Origin: Tenuifilum sp. 4138str
GTDB lineage: Bacteria; Bacteroidota; Bacteroidia; Bacteroidales; Tenuifilaceae
DNA length: 64,000 nucleotides
Assembly (NCBI RefSeq): GCF_041102575.1
Contig: NZ_JBGCUE010000005.1
Coordinates: 124,001-188,000, forward strand
Direction: 5' to 3'
Part shown: positions 44,176-52,477 of the stretch, piece by piece
Position numbering within the stretch: the stretch's first letter is position 1
How the letters are laid out: every line of letters starts with the position of its first letter
Notes under the pieces: model-generated
What the model was told of the DNA's origin: nothing
What the model saw: the letters and a program-made list of their open reading frames with translations, nothing else
The model's database searches: none
Position numbers and translations under genes: made by a program

Positions 44176-45519
44176 CTAGTAATTGGTATTAACAGGGTCC
44201 CAGTTGGTCCATCCCTGAGCCCAGTTTTGGGTTCCAAAAGCACCGCGGAAAGTAACTGTCTCAAATCCTGTGAGTCCGGTAAACGAAGCACCAGTTAATG
44301 CAGGGGAACCGCTTTGTGGCACAGCGTTTACATTCCCCCAGTTCCAGGCATTCGTAAGTTGAAGCTCGCTATTTTCAGCATAAATGGTGTTATTACCTGA
44401 ACTAAACATGGTTTCGTATTGTTCCTGAGTTAAGCTTGTTCCATCGGTTTTGGCATTAAAATTCTTTACCATACCAGCCATTAAGCAATTTTTGATTTCG
44501 GGACCACTGGCAGCATTGTAAAGTTCCATTGATGGTCCTTCAAGAGAAATACCAGTATTAAAACCTGCGATTATTGAGTTGTATAGGTTCAAACGGGTAT
44601 TTCGGCGTAACCTTAAGCCATATTTATGGTTGGGATTTACGTTTGCTTGAGTTTTAGTGGCATAAGGGCCAAGAATTGTAATGTTGCTAAACTTTGCTGA
44701 AGTAAGAGGGCTATTTGATGAACCGTTAGCATCGTTATCCGATTCAAAACCGTTGGAAGCATCGCTCTTATCGGCTTCTTCCGGGCCACGAAGAATTAAA
44801 GCGAACTGCACATTACCGCTAAAACCATTATCGGTATCAAAGTCGTCGTCGCCACCGCGATAGGAAATCAAGTATTTAGCATTTACTGTTCCGCCAAACC
44901 ATTCGAATGAATCATCGCGGCCGAATGAAACCTGTACATACTCAATGGTAGTTCCACGGCCTACGCCGCCCATGGTTAAACCATTAATTTCGTTACCATT
45001 GGAAACTTCATAACCAGCAAACTCAATTCGCACATACCTTAGTATGCCTGAGTTATCGTTAGGATCGGTTCCACCGTAAACAGCGCCGGTTCCGCCTTCA
45101 ACCTCTGCTTCACCCCCGGTTTGGTTAATAGGGGCTTTCCCGCAAATGATTATCCCTGCCCAGTCGCCAGGTTTACGTTCTCCTGCTGGCTTATCGCTGG
45201 TGAAAACAATGGGTTTCTCAGCTGTTCCGTTTGCCACAATTCTAGCTCCACGTTCCACAATAAGGCATGCCTTTGAGTCGCTTAACCCTTTTATCAGAGT
45301 GCCTGGTTCAATGGTAAGGGTTGCGCCTGATTTAACATACACATAGCCATCGAGAATAATGGTGTCCTTTGCTTCCCAAAGGGTGTTTTGTGAAATTTCA
45401 CCCGATACGGTTTTTTTGGTTCCTTTGGGGGTATCGTCGTCGTTCTTATCGCACGATGTTACCACTAAGCCTAATAGGGCTACTGCAATTAATAACAAAT
45501 TACTTTTTTTCCGATTCAT
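44176..45519 (-). CDS. Lipoprotein with right-handed-helix/repeat fold, TonB-locus partner
   Basis: 447 aa. Signal peptide with lipobox VTSC (MNRKKSNLLLIAVALLGLVVTSC) followed by an Asp-rich DKNDDD spacer. The mature region has repeated short strands (YVKSGATLTIEPGTLI, ERGARIVANGTAEKPIVFTS, GDWAGIIICGKAP, YVRIEFAG, GTTIEYVQVSFGRDDSFEWFGG, LNLYNSIIAGFNTGIS), which indicates a right-handed beta-helix. Related lipoproteins are found next to TonB receptors and phosphate genes in Bacteroidota. It is the last of three minus-strand genes with a shared operator type (see regulatory features), separated by terminators, suggesting coregulation rather than one operon. Cell-surface location inferred. Confidence 0.75.
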   Translation of the reverse strand: MNRKKSNLLLIAVALLGLVVTSCDKNDDDTPKGTKKTVSGEISQNTLWEAKDTIILDGYVYVKSGATLTIEPGTLIKGLSDSKACLIVERGARIVANGTAEKPIVFTSDKPAGERKPGDWAGIIICGKAPINQTGGEAEVEGGTGAVYGGTDPNDNSGILRYVRIEFAGYEVSNGNEINGLTMGGVGRGTTIEYVQVSFGRDDSFEWFGGTVNAKYLISYRGGDDDFDTDNGFSGNVQFALILRGPEEADKSDASNGFESDNDANGSSNSPLTSAKFSNITILGPYATKTQANVNPNHKYGLRLRRNTRLNLYNSIIAGFNTGISLEGPSMELYNAASGPEIKNCLMAGMVKNFNAKTDGTSLTQEQYETMFSSGNNTIYAENSELQLTNAWNWGNVNAVPQSGSPALTGASFTGLTGFETVTFRGAFGTQNWAQGWTNWDPVNTNY

Positions 45520-45561
45520 ACAATTAGTATTTAAAGGTTAGTTTATTTCTTTTTCACAATC

Positions 45562-45639
45562 CAAAAGTATCCAGCAAATCGAACTTTAACGTTAAGGTGA
45601 GCTTAGCTTTACATTAGCAGTTTGTTACATTAAGGTTAA
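45562..45639 (-). promoter_or_regulatory. Pho-box-like operator array and -7 element, lipoprotein gene
   Basis: Plus-strand half-sites GTTAA 45591, CTTAG 45602, ATTAG 45613, GTTAC 45624 and GTTAA 45635 are exactly 11 bp apart (TTA conserved in all five). The -7 element TACTTTTG (minus) is at 45562-45569, 22 bp from the first half-site. Direct repeats at 11-bp pitch are how OmpR/PhoB-type regulators bind. Confidence 0.6.
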
Positions 45640-45642
45640 GGT

Positions 45643-45677
45643 GAAAAAAAAAGAGCCGGATTAGGGCATCCGACTCT
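45643..45677 (-). terminator. Terminator after the small carboxypeptidase-like-domain gene
   Basis: Minus strand: AGAGTCGGAT, GCCCTA loop, ATCCGGCTCT, then a long T-run. Confidence 0.85.
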
Positions 45678-45707
45678 GGTTTAGTATGTTATGTTAACTT
45701 CTAAATT

Positions 45708-46049
45708 CTACTCAACTGTGTTTAACTCAATCTTTACCTCCTTTGAACTTTTTTTCACCTCAACCTCAGCAGGTGCATACGATATCAAACTAACACATAA
45801 TTTTGCCTTAGGCTGAGTGAGGTTTATTGTAAAGTTACCCTCAAAATCGGTATAAACAACTGTATTCTCATCAAGCTTAACCGCTACACCGGCCAGAGCC
45901 TCGCCTGTTGTTTTATCGACTACCTTTCCACTAATGGTGCTAACCATGTTGGAAGTAGTTTCAGCCGATTCCTTTTTAGCATCTTCGTTAGCAGCTATAA
46001 GGTTTAGTGCCAACATGCTAACTATTAAAACTGACAGTATTTTTTTCAT
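45708..46049 (-). CDS. Small exported protein with carboxypeptidase-like regulatory domain
   Basis: 113 aa. Signal peptide (1-20), acidic linker, then a single CarboxypepD_reg-like beta sandwich: STISGKVVDKTTGEALAGVAVKLD, VYTDFEGNFTINL, VSLISYAPAEVEV. It resembles the N-terminal extension of TonB receptors (compare residues 28-110 of the receptor upstream) but without a barrel, so it may be a stand-alone plug-associated or surface protein. Own promoter and terminator. Confidence 0.75.
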   Translation of the reverse strand: MKKILSVLIVSMLALNLIAANEDAKKESAETTSNMVSTISGKVVDKTTGEALAGVAVKLDENTVVYTDFEGNFTINLTQPKAKLCVSLISYAPAEVEVKKSSKEVKIELNTVE

Positions 46050-46078
46050 TGCTTTATGGTTTTCTCATTTAACTACTG

Positions 46079-46145
46079 CAAAGTAAATACTCCAATATTG
46101 CCTCATTATTACCCAAAAATGATTTGTATGTTAAGTTTATGTAAA
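46079..46145 (-). promoter_or_regulatory. Pho-box-like operator and -7 element, small carboxypeptidase-like gene
   Basis: -7-like TTACTTTG (minus) at 46079-46086. Plus-strand half-sites ATTAC 46108 (+22), GTTAA 46130 (+44) and GTAAA 46141 (+55); the 46119 position is degenerate. Same 22 + 11n phasing as the neighbours. Confidence 0.5.
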
Positions 46146-46162
46146 TTGTATAAATCATGCTG

Positions 46163-46207
46163 GGAAAAAGAAAAGCCGGATGTTAAAACTAATCTAAACA
46201 TCCGGCA
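46163..46207 (-). terminator. Terminator after the TonB-dependent receptor gene
   Basis: Minus strand GCCGGATGTT ... AACATCCGGC followed by TTTTCTTTTTC, 20 bp past the stop codon. Confidence 0.85.
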
Positions 46208-46226
46208 CTGGTGATTAAAACCTACA

Positions 46227-49037
46227 CTAAAACCTAAGATTGGCACCAAGGGAAAATGTTATACCCTGCTCGTATAGTTTGTTGTTCATAATCAAATCGT
46301 TGTTGTTTGAACCTATGAAAGGCTGGTATGTGTTATATTTTTGGTTTAAAAGATTTTTTACGCCTGCTTTAATTTCAACCTTTTTACCAAACTCTTTCGA
46401 TACTGTTATGTCAACTAAATGTTGGTGCTTTTCGTAGTAATCAGGAATATCCTGGTCCTGGTTCTGGAAAGGAATCCCAACCGCCAGAATTCTATCCCCT
46501 ATAACATTGTACTGAACGGAAACGCTTAGGTTGTTTTTATCGTTCTGGTAGAAAATACCAGCATTAACCACGTATGGGGATTGGCCCTGCATGGGTCTAT
46601 TCCTGAAAATACTTCCTTCAGGGAAAATAACCTTACTATGTATATACGACGCATTCAAGACCATGTAAAAATCTTTAAGCATTGGAATGGCTTGCAGGGA
46701 CTTGCGAAGGTCAACTTCTACACCAAAGCTATAGGCCCCTTCAGCATTATTGTATGTGAAGAGGGGTCGAGCGCCAGCTGGTTTAAATACAAGTTCAATT
46801 GGGCCATTAAACTTTTTATAAAAAAGCCCTACTGAAAAGGTTTCGCCGGTATTGGGATAAAGTTCCCAGCGTAAGTCGTAGTTATGAATGAGGCAGTTCT
46901 TAAGGTTTGTGTTCCCCACAAATTCAGCTTCATCGGTAAAGTTATAGAAGTAGAATGGGGCAATTTCGCGGTATTCAGGTCGGTTTATAGAGATACCTGC
47001 TGCCAGCCTGATAAGGTTTTTCTCGTTAAAGTTATAGGTAATATTTGCTGAAGGGAAAATATCAATGCCATCATCCTCAACTTTAACTGGCCTACCGTAA
47101 CGGTCGTAACTGTTAAGAATCTGGTTCATCCATTCCGCCCTAAGTCCCCCATAAAATGATAATTTTTTGGTAATATTTGTGTTAAGGGCTATGTATGCTG
47201 ATCCCAAAATGGATGAAACGTTGTATGAGTCAGATTTTGAGGTTGACTCTCTGAGCAAAAACCCATCGGGGCTTGTGTTGATGTTTTCCACACTAAAAAT
47301 CTGATCGATTGGTAACCAAACCGATTCGGTGTACGATGAATTTTTGGCAAATCCCAGAATGCGTGCGTCAAAATAGCGCGCCTTAAATTCCCCGTAAGTA
47401 CCGCTTTTTAGGGTAGGTTCCCAATTCCCTATTTTTAATTTTCTTTCGTAGTTGACTCCTAAACTGGCAATATGCTCAACAAGTTTCATGTAAACTCTAC
47501 CCGCATCGCTTACTGAGGGTGTAATTCCAACTGCTGCGTAATACTCATTGTAGTGCGGAATAAGGGGTTCATCCTGCAGGGTAGTGCGGAGCTGCTTCAG
47601 GTCAGGCTCATTCCTGTATGAAAGAGCATAGCCTGTAACCCAATCTAATTTATTCTTTTGATTGTCGCCCCAGCGGTGTTCTCCACCAAGCTGTGATGAG
47701 TAGGTTGTTCGGTTTTGAAAGTTATCCTGGTAGGAACGAATGGTAAAACCTTCATGCCCATTTAGCCCATTCCGGATTATTGCATTGCTTTTACCAATTA
47801 GGTTAAAAAGGTTACGAAATTCAATTTTACTCCCTTTACCAGTGAAAAACGACCAGTTGTGAAGTAAGCCAATTTTTACTTTTCGGGTAAATATGCTATC
47901 GGTGTAGTTATGGTTAAAGGGAGGTTCCTGGCCAGGCACTAACTGCACCTGGTATTCACTATGATTAACTTCTTCAGTCTCAAAGGTGTTGCTATAGGAA
48001 AGTGATGTAATGTTACCCAAGCGTTTATTCCCTTTCTGCCATTTTCTTCCAAAGGAAAGGTTGAACTTTTGGTCAGGTACTGCTTGTACACTTTGGGGCG
48101 CCCAACTGGTGTTTAATTTCTGCCCTAAACTTGCTAGCTGTGAGTTTGTTAAGCCTTTAAGTGTTGATGGAAAGTCGGCGGGTAAATTCCTTGTACCATC
48201 ATCAAAGCCCAGCCAATCGGTTTTACTTTTGGTTATCTGCTTAAAATTGCCATAGCTTGTGCTAGTGTTGAACCCAGTTGCATAACCAATGCTAAGAAAG
48301 TTTTCATCGGGCATATTTTTCGTTGAGATTTTAATGAATCCACCCGTAAAGTCTGCTGGTAGCTCTGGCGAAGGGCTTTTGTAAATCACCATGTTGTCAA
48401 TCATGGCACTTGGAATAACATCGAAGGAAAAAGCTTTTTGATCGGATTCGCTGGAGGGAGTTGAAGCATTGTTTATCCAGGCGTTGTTATAACGCTGGTT
48501 TAGGCCTCGCACCACAACAAACCTGTCGTCAATAATTGAAACTCCGGGAACACGGCGTATAACCTCCGAAGCGTCGCGATCCTGTGAACGGGTAATTTGC
48601 TGTGCCGATATTCCGCTTGCCACAGTAAGACTTGCCTTTATGGTGCTTAACATGGCAACCTCAGTGTTTGTTTTACGTGCGGCTGTTACAGTAACCCCTT
48701 CAATGGCAGTGGTTATTTCTTCAAGCTCAACTTTTACTACTGTACTTTTATTAGGCTCAACTTTAATGTTATTCAAAATTACGGGTTGGTAGGAAATAAA
48801 AGAAACTAGAACATTGTAAGTTCCCGGATTAAGATTTGATAAGGTAAACCGACCATCAAAATCGGTAATAGTACCGGTAGTGGTACCCTCAATTATTACA
48901 TTGGCACCCACAAGGGTCTCGTTGTGCGACCTGTCGTAAACCACACCTTCAATTGATCCTTTTTGTGCCCAGGCCTCAAAAACAATAAAAAAACCTGAAA
49001 GCAAAAGCAATACAATCTTATTATTAGTTTTCACCAT
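46227..49037 (-). CDS. TonB-dependent outer-membrane receptor
   Basis: 936 aa. Signal peptide (to AWAQ, ~25), CarboxypepD_reg-like domain (~28-110), plug domain (~130-250: ISAQQITRSQDRDASEVIRRVPGVSI, FVVVRGLNQRYNNAWI, LPADFTGGFIKISTKN), 22-stranded-type barrel with the C-terminus ending in Phe (LGANLRF). No SusD-like partner follows; instead a small carboxypeptidase-like protein and a beta-helix lipoprotein do. With a Pho-like operator and a PiT transporter nearby, import of a phosphate-containing compound is inferred; iron chelates or peptides cannot be excluded. Confidence 0.9.
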   Translation of the reverse strand: MVKTNNKIVLLLLSGFFIVFEAWAQKGSIEGVVYDRSHNETLVGANVIIEGTTTGTITDFDGRFTLSNLNPGTYNVLVSFISYQPVILNNIKVEPNKSTVVKVELEEITTAIEGVTVTAARKTNTEVAMLSTIKASLTVASGISAQQITRSQDRDASEVIRRVPGVSIIDDRFVVVRGLNQRYNNAWINNASTPSSESDQKAFSFDVIPSAMIDNMVIYKSPSPELPADFTGGFIKISTKNMPDENFLSIGYATGFNTSTSYGNFKQITKSKTDWLGFDDGTRNLPADFPSTLKGLTNSQLASLGQKLNTSWAPQSVQAVPDQKFNLSFGRKWQKGNKRLGNITSLSYSNTFETEEVNHSEYQVQLVPGQEPPFNHNYTDSIFTRKVKIGLLHNWSFFTGKGSKIEFRNLFNLIGKSNAIIRNGLNGHEGFTIRSYQDNFQNRTTYSSQLGGEHRWGDNQKNKLDWVTGYALSYRNEPDLKQLRTTLQDEPLIPHYNEYYAAVGITPSVSDAGRVYMKLVEHIASLGVNYERKLKIGNWEPTLKSGTYGEFKARYFDARILGFAKNSSYTESVWLPIDQIFSVENINTSPDGFLLRESTSKSDSYNVSSILGSAYIALNTNITKKLSFYGGLRAEWMNQILNSYDRYGRPVKVEDDGIDIFPSANITYNFNEKNLIRLAAGISINRPEYREIAPFYFYNFTDEAEFVGNTNLKNCLIHNYDLRWELYPNTGETFSVGLFYKKFNGPIELVFKPAGARPLFTYNNAEGAYSFGVEVDLRKSLQAIPMLKDFYMVLNASYIHSKVIFPEGSIFRNRPMQGQSPYVVNAGIFYQNDKNNLSVSVQYNVIGDRILAVGIPFQNQDQDIPDYYEKHQHLVDITVSKEFGKKVEIKAGVKNLLNQKYNTYQPFIGSNNNDLIMNNKLYEQGITFSLGANLRF

Positions 49038-49071
49038 AGTTTGTTTAGTATTTCCTACTTTTTTACAGCTA

Positions 49072-49127
49072 CAAAGTAAGTCACATTAAATGGCATAGAT
49101 TTTAATTCCACGTTACCGTTTTGTTAA
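49072..49127 (-). promoter_or_regulatory. Pho-box-like operator and -7 element, TonB receptor
   Basis: -7-like TTACTTTG (minus) at 49072-49079; plus-strand half-sites TTTAA 49101 (+22), GTTAC 49112 (+33) and GTTAA 49123 (+44), exactly 11 bp apart. Confidence 0.6.
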
Positions 49128-49154
49128 TCTAACCCTAACCCGTTTTGTAAAAAA

Positions 49155-49201
49155 GTTAACTTTGAGTTAACTTTAAACACTTGCTAAGCTTTTTATATTT
49201 G
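49155..49201 (+). promoter_or_regulatory. Pho-box-like operator and -7 element, response regulator
   Basis: TTAAC at 49156-49160 and 49167-49171 (11-bp pitch, each inside palindromic GTTAAC), 23 bp before a -7 element TATATTTG at 49194-49201. Suggests autoregulation of the response regulator gene, whose ATG is 21 bp after the -7 element. Confidence 0.55.
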
Positions 49202-49222
49202 TAAAAACAAAAATTTAAAGGA

Positions 49223-49915
49223 ATGAATGTATCACGGTATAGAATCCTGATTGTTGATGATGAACCCGACATTGTAGAGTTCCTTAGCTATAACCTTAAA
49301 AAGGAGGGGTTTCAAATTCAAACTGCCTCCAATGGCCGTGAGGCCATCGAAAGGGCTATCGATTTCCGACCACATCTAATACTCCTTGACGTAATGATGC
49401 CCGACATGGATGGAATTGAAACCTGTGAACAGCTTCGTAAACAGCCATCAACTTCAAATACTTTAATAGCTTTCCTTACAGCGCGCAGCGAGGACTACAG
49501 CCAAATTGCAGGATTCGATGCTGGGGGCGACGATTACATCACCAAGCCAATTAAGCCAAAAGTGCTGATAAGCAGAATAAAGGCATTACTCAAACGAAGC
49601 GGCACCCTCATTGATGATGCTGAAAGCCTTGATACTATACCAGCCGAAGGAATTTATATAGATAAGGAACGCTACTCCGTTTATGTCAATGGGAATGAGC
49701 TATCGCTCCCAAAAAAGGAGTTTGAACTACTTGCTTTGCTTTACAGCAAACCCCAAAAGGTTTTCACCCGCGATGAAATTTACCAGGCCGTTTGGGGCGA
49801 TGACATTGTGGTTGGCGATAGAACTATTGATGTTCATATCCGCAAGCTACGCGAAAAACTTGGTGATGACTACATTAAAACTGTAAAGGGGGTTGGTTAC
49901 AAGTTTACTTCGTAA
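49223..49915 (+). CDS. OmpR/PhoB-family response regulator
   Basis: 230 aa. Receiver domain with DDEPD (12-16), phosphoacceptor Asp56 in LILLDVMMPDMDG, Thr in FLTARSED and Lys in YITKPIKPK (~108); C-terminal winged-helix DNA-binding domain (~130-230: LPKKEFELLALLYSKPQKVFTRDEIYQAVWG, RTIDVHIRKLREKLGDDYIKTVKGVGYKF). The best-fitting family is PhoB-like. No histidine kinase follows; a 2-kb repeat field does, so it is an orphan in this window. Divergent from the TonB receptor with the direct-repeat operators between. Confidence 0.92.
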   Translation: MNVSRYRILIVDDEPDIVEFLSYNLKKEGFQIQTASNGREAIERAIDFRPHLILLDVMMPDMDGIETCEQLRKQPSTSNTLIAFLTARSEDYSQIAGFDAGGDDYITKPIKPKVLISRIKALLKRSGTLIDDAESLDTIPAEGIYIDKERYSVYVNGNELSLPKKEFELLALLYSKPQKVFTRDEIYQAVWGDDIVVGDRTIDVHIRKLREKLGDDYIKTVKGVGYKFTS

Positions 49916-50554
49916 ATCAAGTTGATGATGTAAATTATTTGCCAATGTTGTTTAGTTAAGGTTATTTGTCATGTTGCGCGCAAGCGAAACATCACGCTGT
50001 CGTGCTTAGCCCCGATTTATAGGGATAGGCTTCGCCGAAGCATCTCATTGCTTTTTTCTCATCAATCCATTGAAGAGCTCCCTCGACTTTGCTTGGGATG
50101 ATAAAAACCCTATCTTCCTTTCTGCTCCCTTGTCATGCTGAACTAGCCGAAGCATCTCTTTACCTTTAACCCTTTATTCCTTATTGTTTTTTTTGGAAAC
50201 CGCTCTTTGCAGTGTTTTTCTGTTGCGATGCAACGCATCTGAATTGCTCTTTGGAAAAGGTGTTGCTTGCATCGCCTTACATATGGGAGTATTCATAGGG
50301 TTACAAATATTTCGCCCCTACGGGGCTGGAAGCGTTGTTAGTTGTTCGTTGCTCGTTGGTTCATGAAATCGATCTCACCCCCGCCCCTATCCTGACAGAA
50401 GAGGGGAGAAGCAATTAGGAAACCTTGTTGCAGGGCTAAAGTCTCCCCTCTCAGGGGAGATTTAGAGGGGTAATCTAGGTTGAATGTGGAAATCATCCTC
50501 ACCCATCCATTTTCCATAAGGGGGGAATGGAGCGGAAGAAGCAAGCAGAGGCAT

Positions 50555-50695
50555 AAAAGCCTGACCCGGCAATGGGTCGGGGGTGGAACGTGGCGGTGGG
50601 CTAAGTAAGCGATACCACATGAGTCACGCCACAGGCGTGGCGAATAGTATCGCGTGGAAGTTCCACCCGCGGGGAACCCATCGGGTCGGGCTTTT
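50555..50695 (+). repeat. 141-nt nested-hairpin element, copy 2
   Basis: Same paired blocks as copy 1, with compensated or wobble changes: the tip is CACGCC/GGCGTG here, CACGCT/GGCGTG in copy 1. Outer arms AAAAGCC/GGCTTTT. Confidence 0.7.
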
Positions 50696-51226
50696 CAGCC
50701 TTGATTTTCTTTGGTTCTTTCTTGTATCAAGACAAGAAAGAACGTGTAAGCTGCTCTTTGCAGTGTTTTTCTGTTGCGATGCAACGCATCTGAATTGCTC
50801 TTTGGTAAAGGTGTTGCGTGCATCGCAAAATAATTTGAACACCTCAGTACCCCGGGTTAAAACCCAGGGCTAATGTGATTTGCCCTTTCAGGGCGATTTG
50901 TGTGCGTCTAAAGACGTGTGCTAGCTAGTGAGTTCTTAAATCTTAAATCGAGATCCCTCGACTACGCTCGGGATGACAATGGAGTTGTAAATGTTACGCC
51001 CCTACGGGACGGGAAGCGGTCTTCGTTGCTCGTTGTTCGTTGCTCGTTGGTTCATGAAATTGACCTCACCCCCGCCACTCTCCTGACAGGAAAGGGGTGA
51101 AGCAATTATGAAACCTTGTTGCAGGGCTAAAGTCTCCCCTCTCAGGGGAGATTTAGAGGGGTCATCTAGGTTGAATGTGGAAAAAAACCTCACCCCAACC
51201 ATTTTCCATAAGGGGGGAATGGAGCG

Positions 51227-51782
51227 GAAGAAGCAAGCAGTGGCATAAAAGCCTGACCCGGCAATGGGTCGGGGGTGGAAAGTGGCGGTGGGCTTAGTAA
51301 GCGATACCACATGAGTCACGCCACAGGCGTGGCGAATAGTATCGCGTGGCAGTTACACCCGCGGGGAACCCATCGGGTCGGGCTTTTCAGCCTTGATTTT
51401 CTTTGGTTCTTTCTTGTATCAAGACAAGAAAGAACGTTTAAATAGCTCTTTGTAATGCTTTTCCTTTGCGATGCAAGGCTTCAGTGTTGCTCTTTGGAAA
51501 AGGTGTTGCGTGCATCGCCTTACATATGGGAGTATTCATAGGGTTACAAATATTTCGCCCCTACGGGGCTGGAAGCGTTGTTCGCTATTTGTGAATCGAT
51601 GTTCGAGAATATCACGTCACACGCTCTGTGTAACACCGTGTTACATTGTGTAACTCTGTGATACTTGCTGTTACTCGTTGTTCGTGAAGCTATTGTCATG
51701 TTGAGCTAAGCGAAACGTCTCATGGGGTTGATTAGAGATCCTTCGCTCCCCGCTAGGGCGGGACAGGCCGCTCAGGATGACA
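51227..51782 (+). repeat. Large dispersed repeat, copy 3
   Basis: Nearly identical to 28616-29173 and in the same orientation, 22.6 kb away. Differences are single bases (e.g. TGTGATACTT against TATGATACTT). The long near-identity suggests recent duplication or gene conversion, whereas the 50.5-kb copy has drifted further. Confidence 0.8.
51247..51387 (+). repeat. 141-nt nested-hairpin element, copy 3
   Basis: As copies 1 and 2; one arm has a substitution (GTTACACCC for GTTCCACCC) that removes a pair, so this copy may be decaying. Confidence 0.65.
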
Positions 51783-51934
51783 AAAGGAGGGTCTGTTTTG
51801 TTAGCTAAACGACATTGAATTTTTTTCCAAAAAAATGTAAAATCACCCTAAAACCAAGTGGAGTTTTGTTTGTAAAGATATATTTTTGAAAAAATAATTT
51901 TTAATTTGATAGTTCAATTTTTGTTACCATTAAT

Positions 51935-52342
51935 ATGCAAATAGCAATTTGGAAACCCGAGTATAGTGTTGGTGTTAAAAGTATTGATGAGGATCACCAA
52001 AAGCTCTTCGATTTACTTAACCAGCTTTTTGAGTCAATGACAAAGGGTAAAGGGAAAGAAATAATAAATGATATTATTTCAGAGCTGGAAAGGTATGCGG
52101 TTTTCCATTTTGGGAGAGAGGAGTCGTATTTTAGGGTAACTAACTACCCGTTTGCTCTTCAGCATATTAAGGAGCATCAGTACTTCAAGCAGAAAGTAGC
52201 AGAGCTTAAAAAGGATGTTGCATCAAACAAAGGTATGGTTGCTCCAGATGTACTTGGTTTCCTGAGCGATTGGTTAAAGAATCACATTGCCAAAAGCGAT
52301 AAGGCCTACGAAGATCATTTTAAAAAATTCGGGGTAGTCTAG
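51935..52342 (+). CDS. Bacteriohemerythrin
   Basis: 135 aa, single four-helix hemerythrin domain. All diiron ligands are visible: H21 (DEDHQ), H58 and E62 (FHFGREE), H77 and H81 (HIKEHQYF), H117 and D122 (WLKNHIAKSDKAY). It binds O2 in the cytoplasm, for delivery or sensing in microaerophiles. No signal peptide; monocistronic with a long inverted-repeat terminator. The promoter must lie at the edge of the repeat field. Confidence 0.95.
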   Translation: MQIAIWKPEYSVGVKSIDEDHQKLFDLLNQLFESMTKGKGKEIINDIISELERYAVFHFGREESYFRVTNYPFALQHIKEHQYFKQKVAELKKDVASNKGMVAPDVLGFLSDWLKNHIAKSDKAYEDHFKKFGVV

Positions 52343-52375
52343 TACTATGCTACCTCTTTTTAATTATAAAAAAGT

Positions 52376-52432
52376 TGACACAGGTCTTATGGTCTTGAAT
52401 TAATTTTAGTTCAATCCATAAAACCTGTGTCA
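52376..52432. terminator. Bidirectional terminator between hemerythrin and PiT genes
   Basis: TGACACAGGTCTTATGG and CCATAAAACCTGTGTCA form a ~16-bp stem around a 24-nt loop, followed by TTTCTG; A-run on the other side. Confidence 0.8.
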
Positions 52433-52477
52433 TTTCTGTTATAATGATATTGTTCCGTAGTTTTATAAAATGGGCAA

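Larger units (their letters stand above)
49916..51934. repeat. Two-kilobase non-coding repeat field
   Basis: No credible gene; small frames here are made of repeats. From left to right: degenerate GTCAT/ATGAC hairpin pieces (49966-50105); a GCCCCTACGGGGC block (50200-50338, shared with copies 1 and 3); a segment with CCCCTCTCAGGGG hairpin (50373-50520) that is duplicated at 51064-51220; the 141-nt element and its TTCTTTCTTG hairpin (50555-50745); a half GATCCCTCG...GATGAC element (50950-50978); then copy 3 (51227-51782). Two halves (~50343-50745 and ~51034-51436) are a tandem duplication with ~691-bp offset. Confidence 0.75.
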
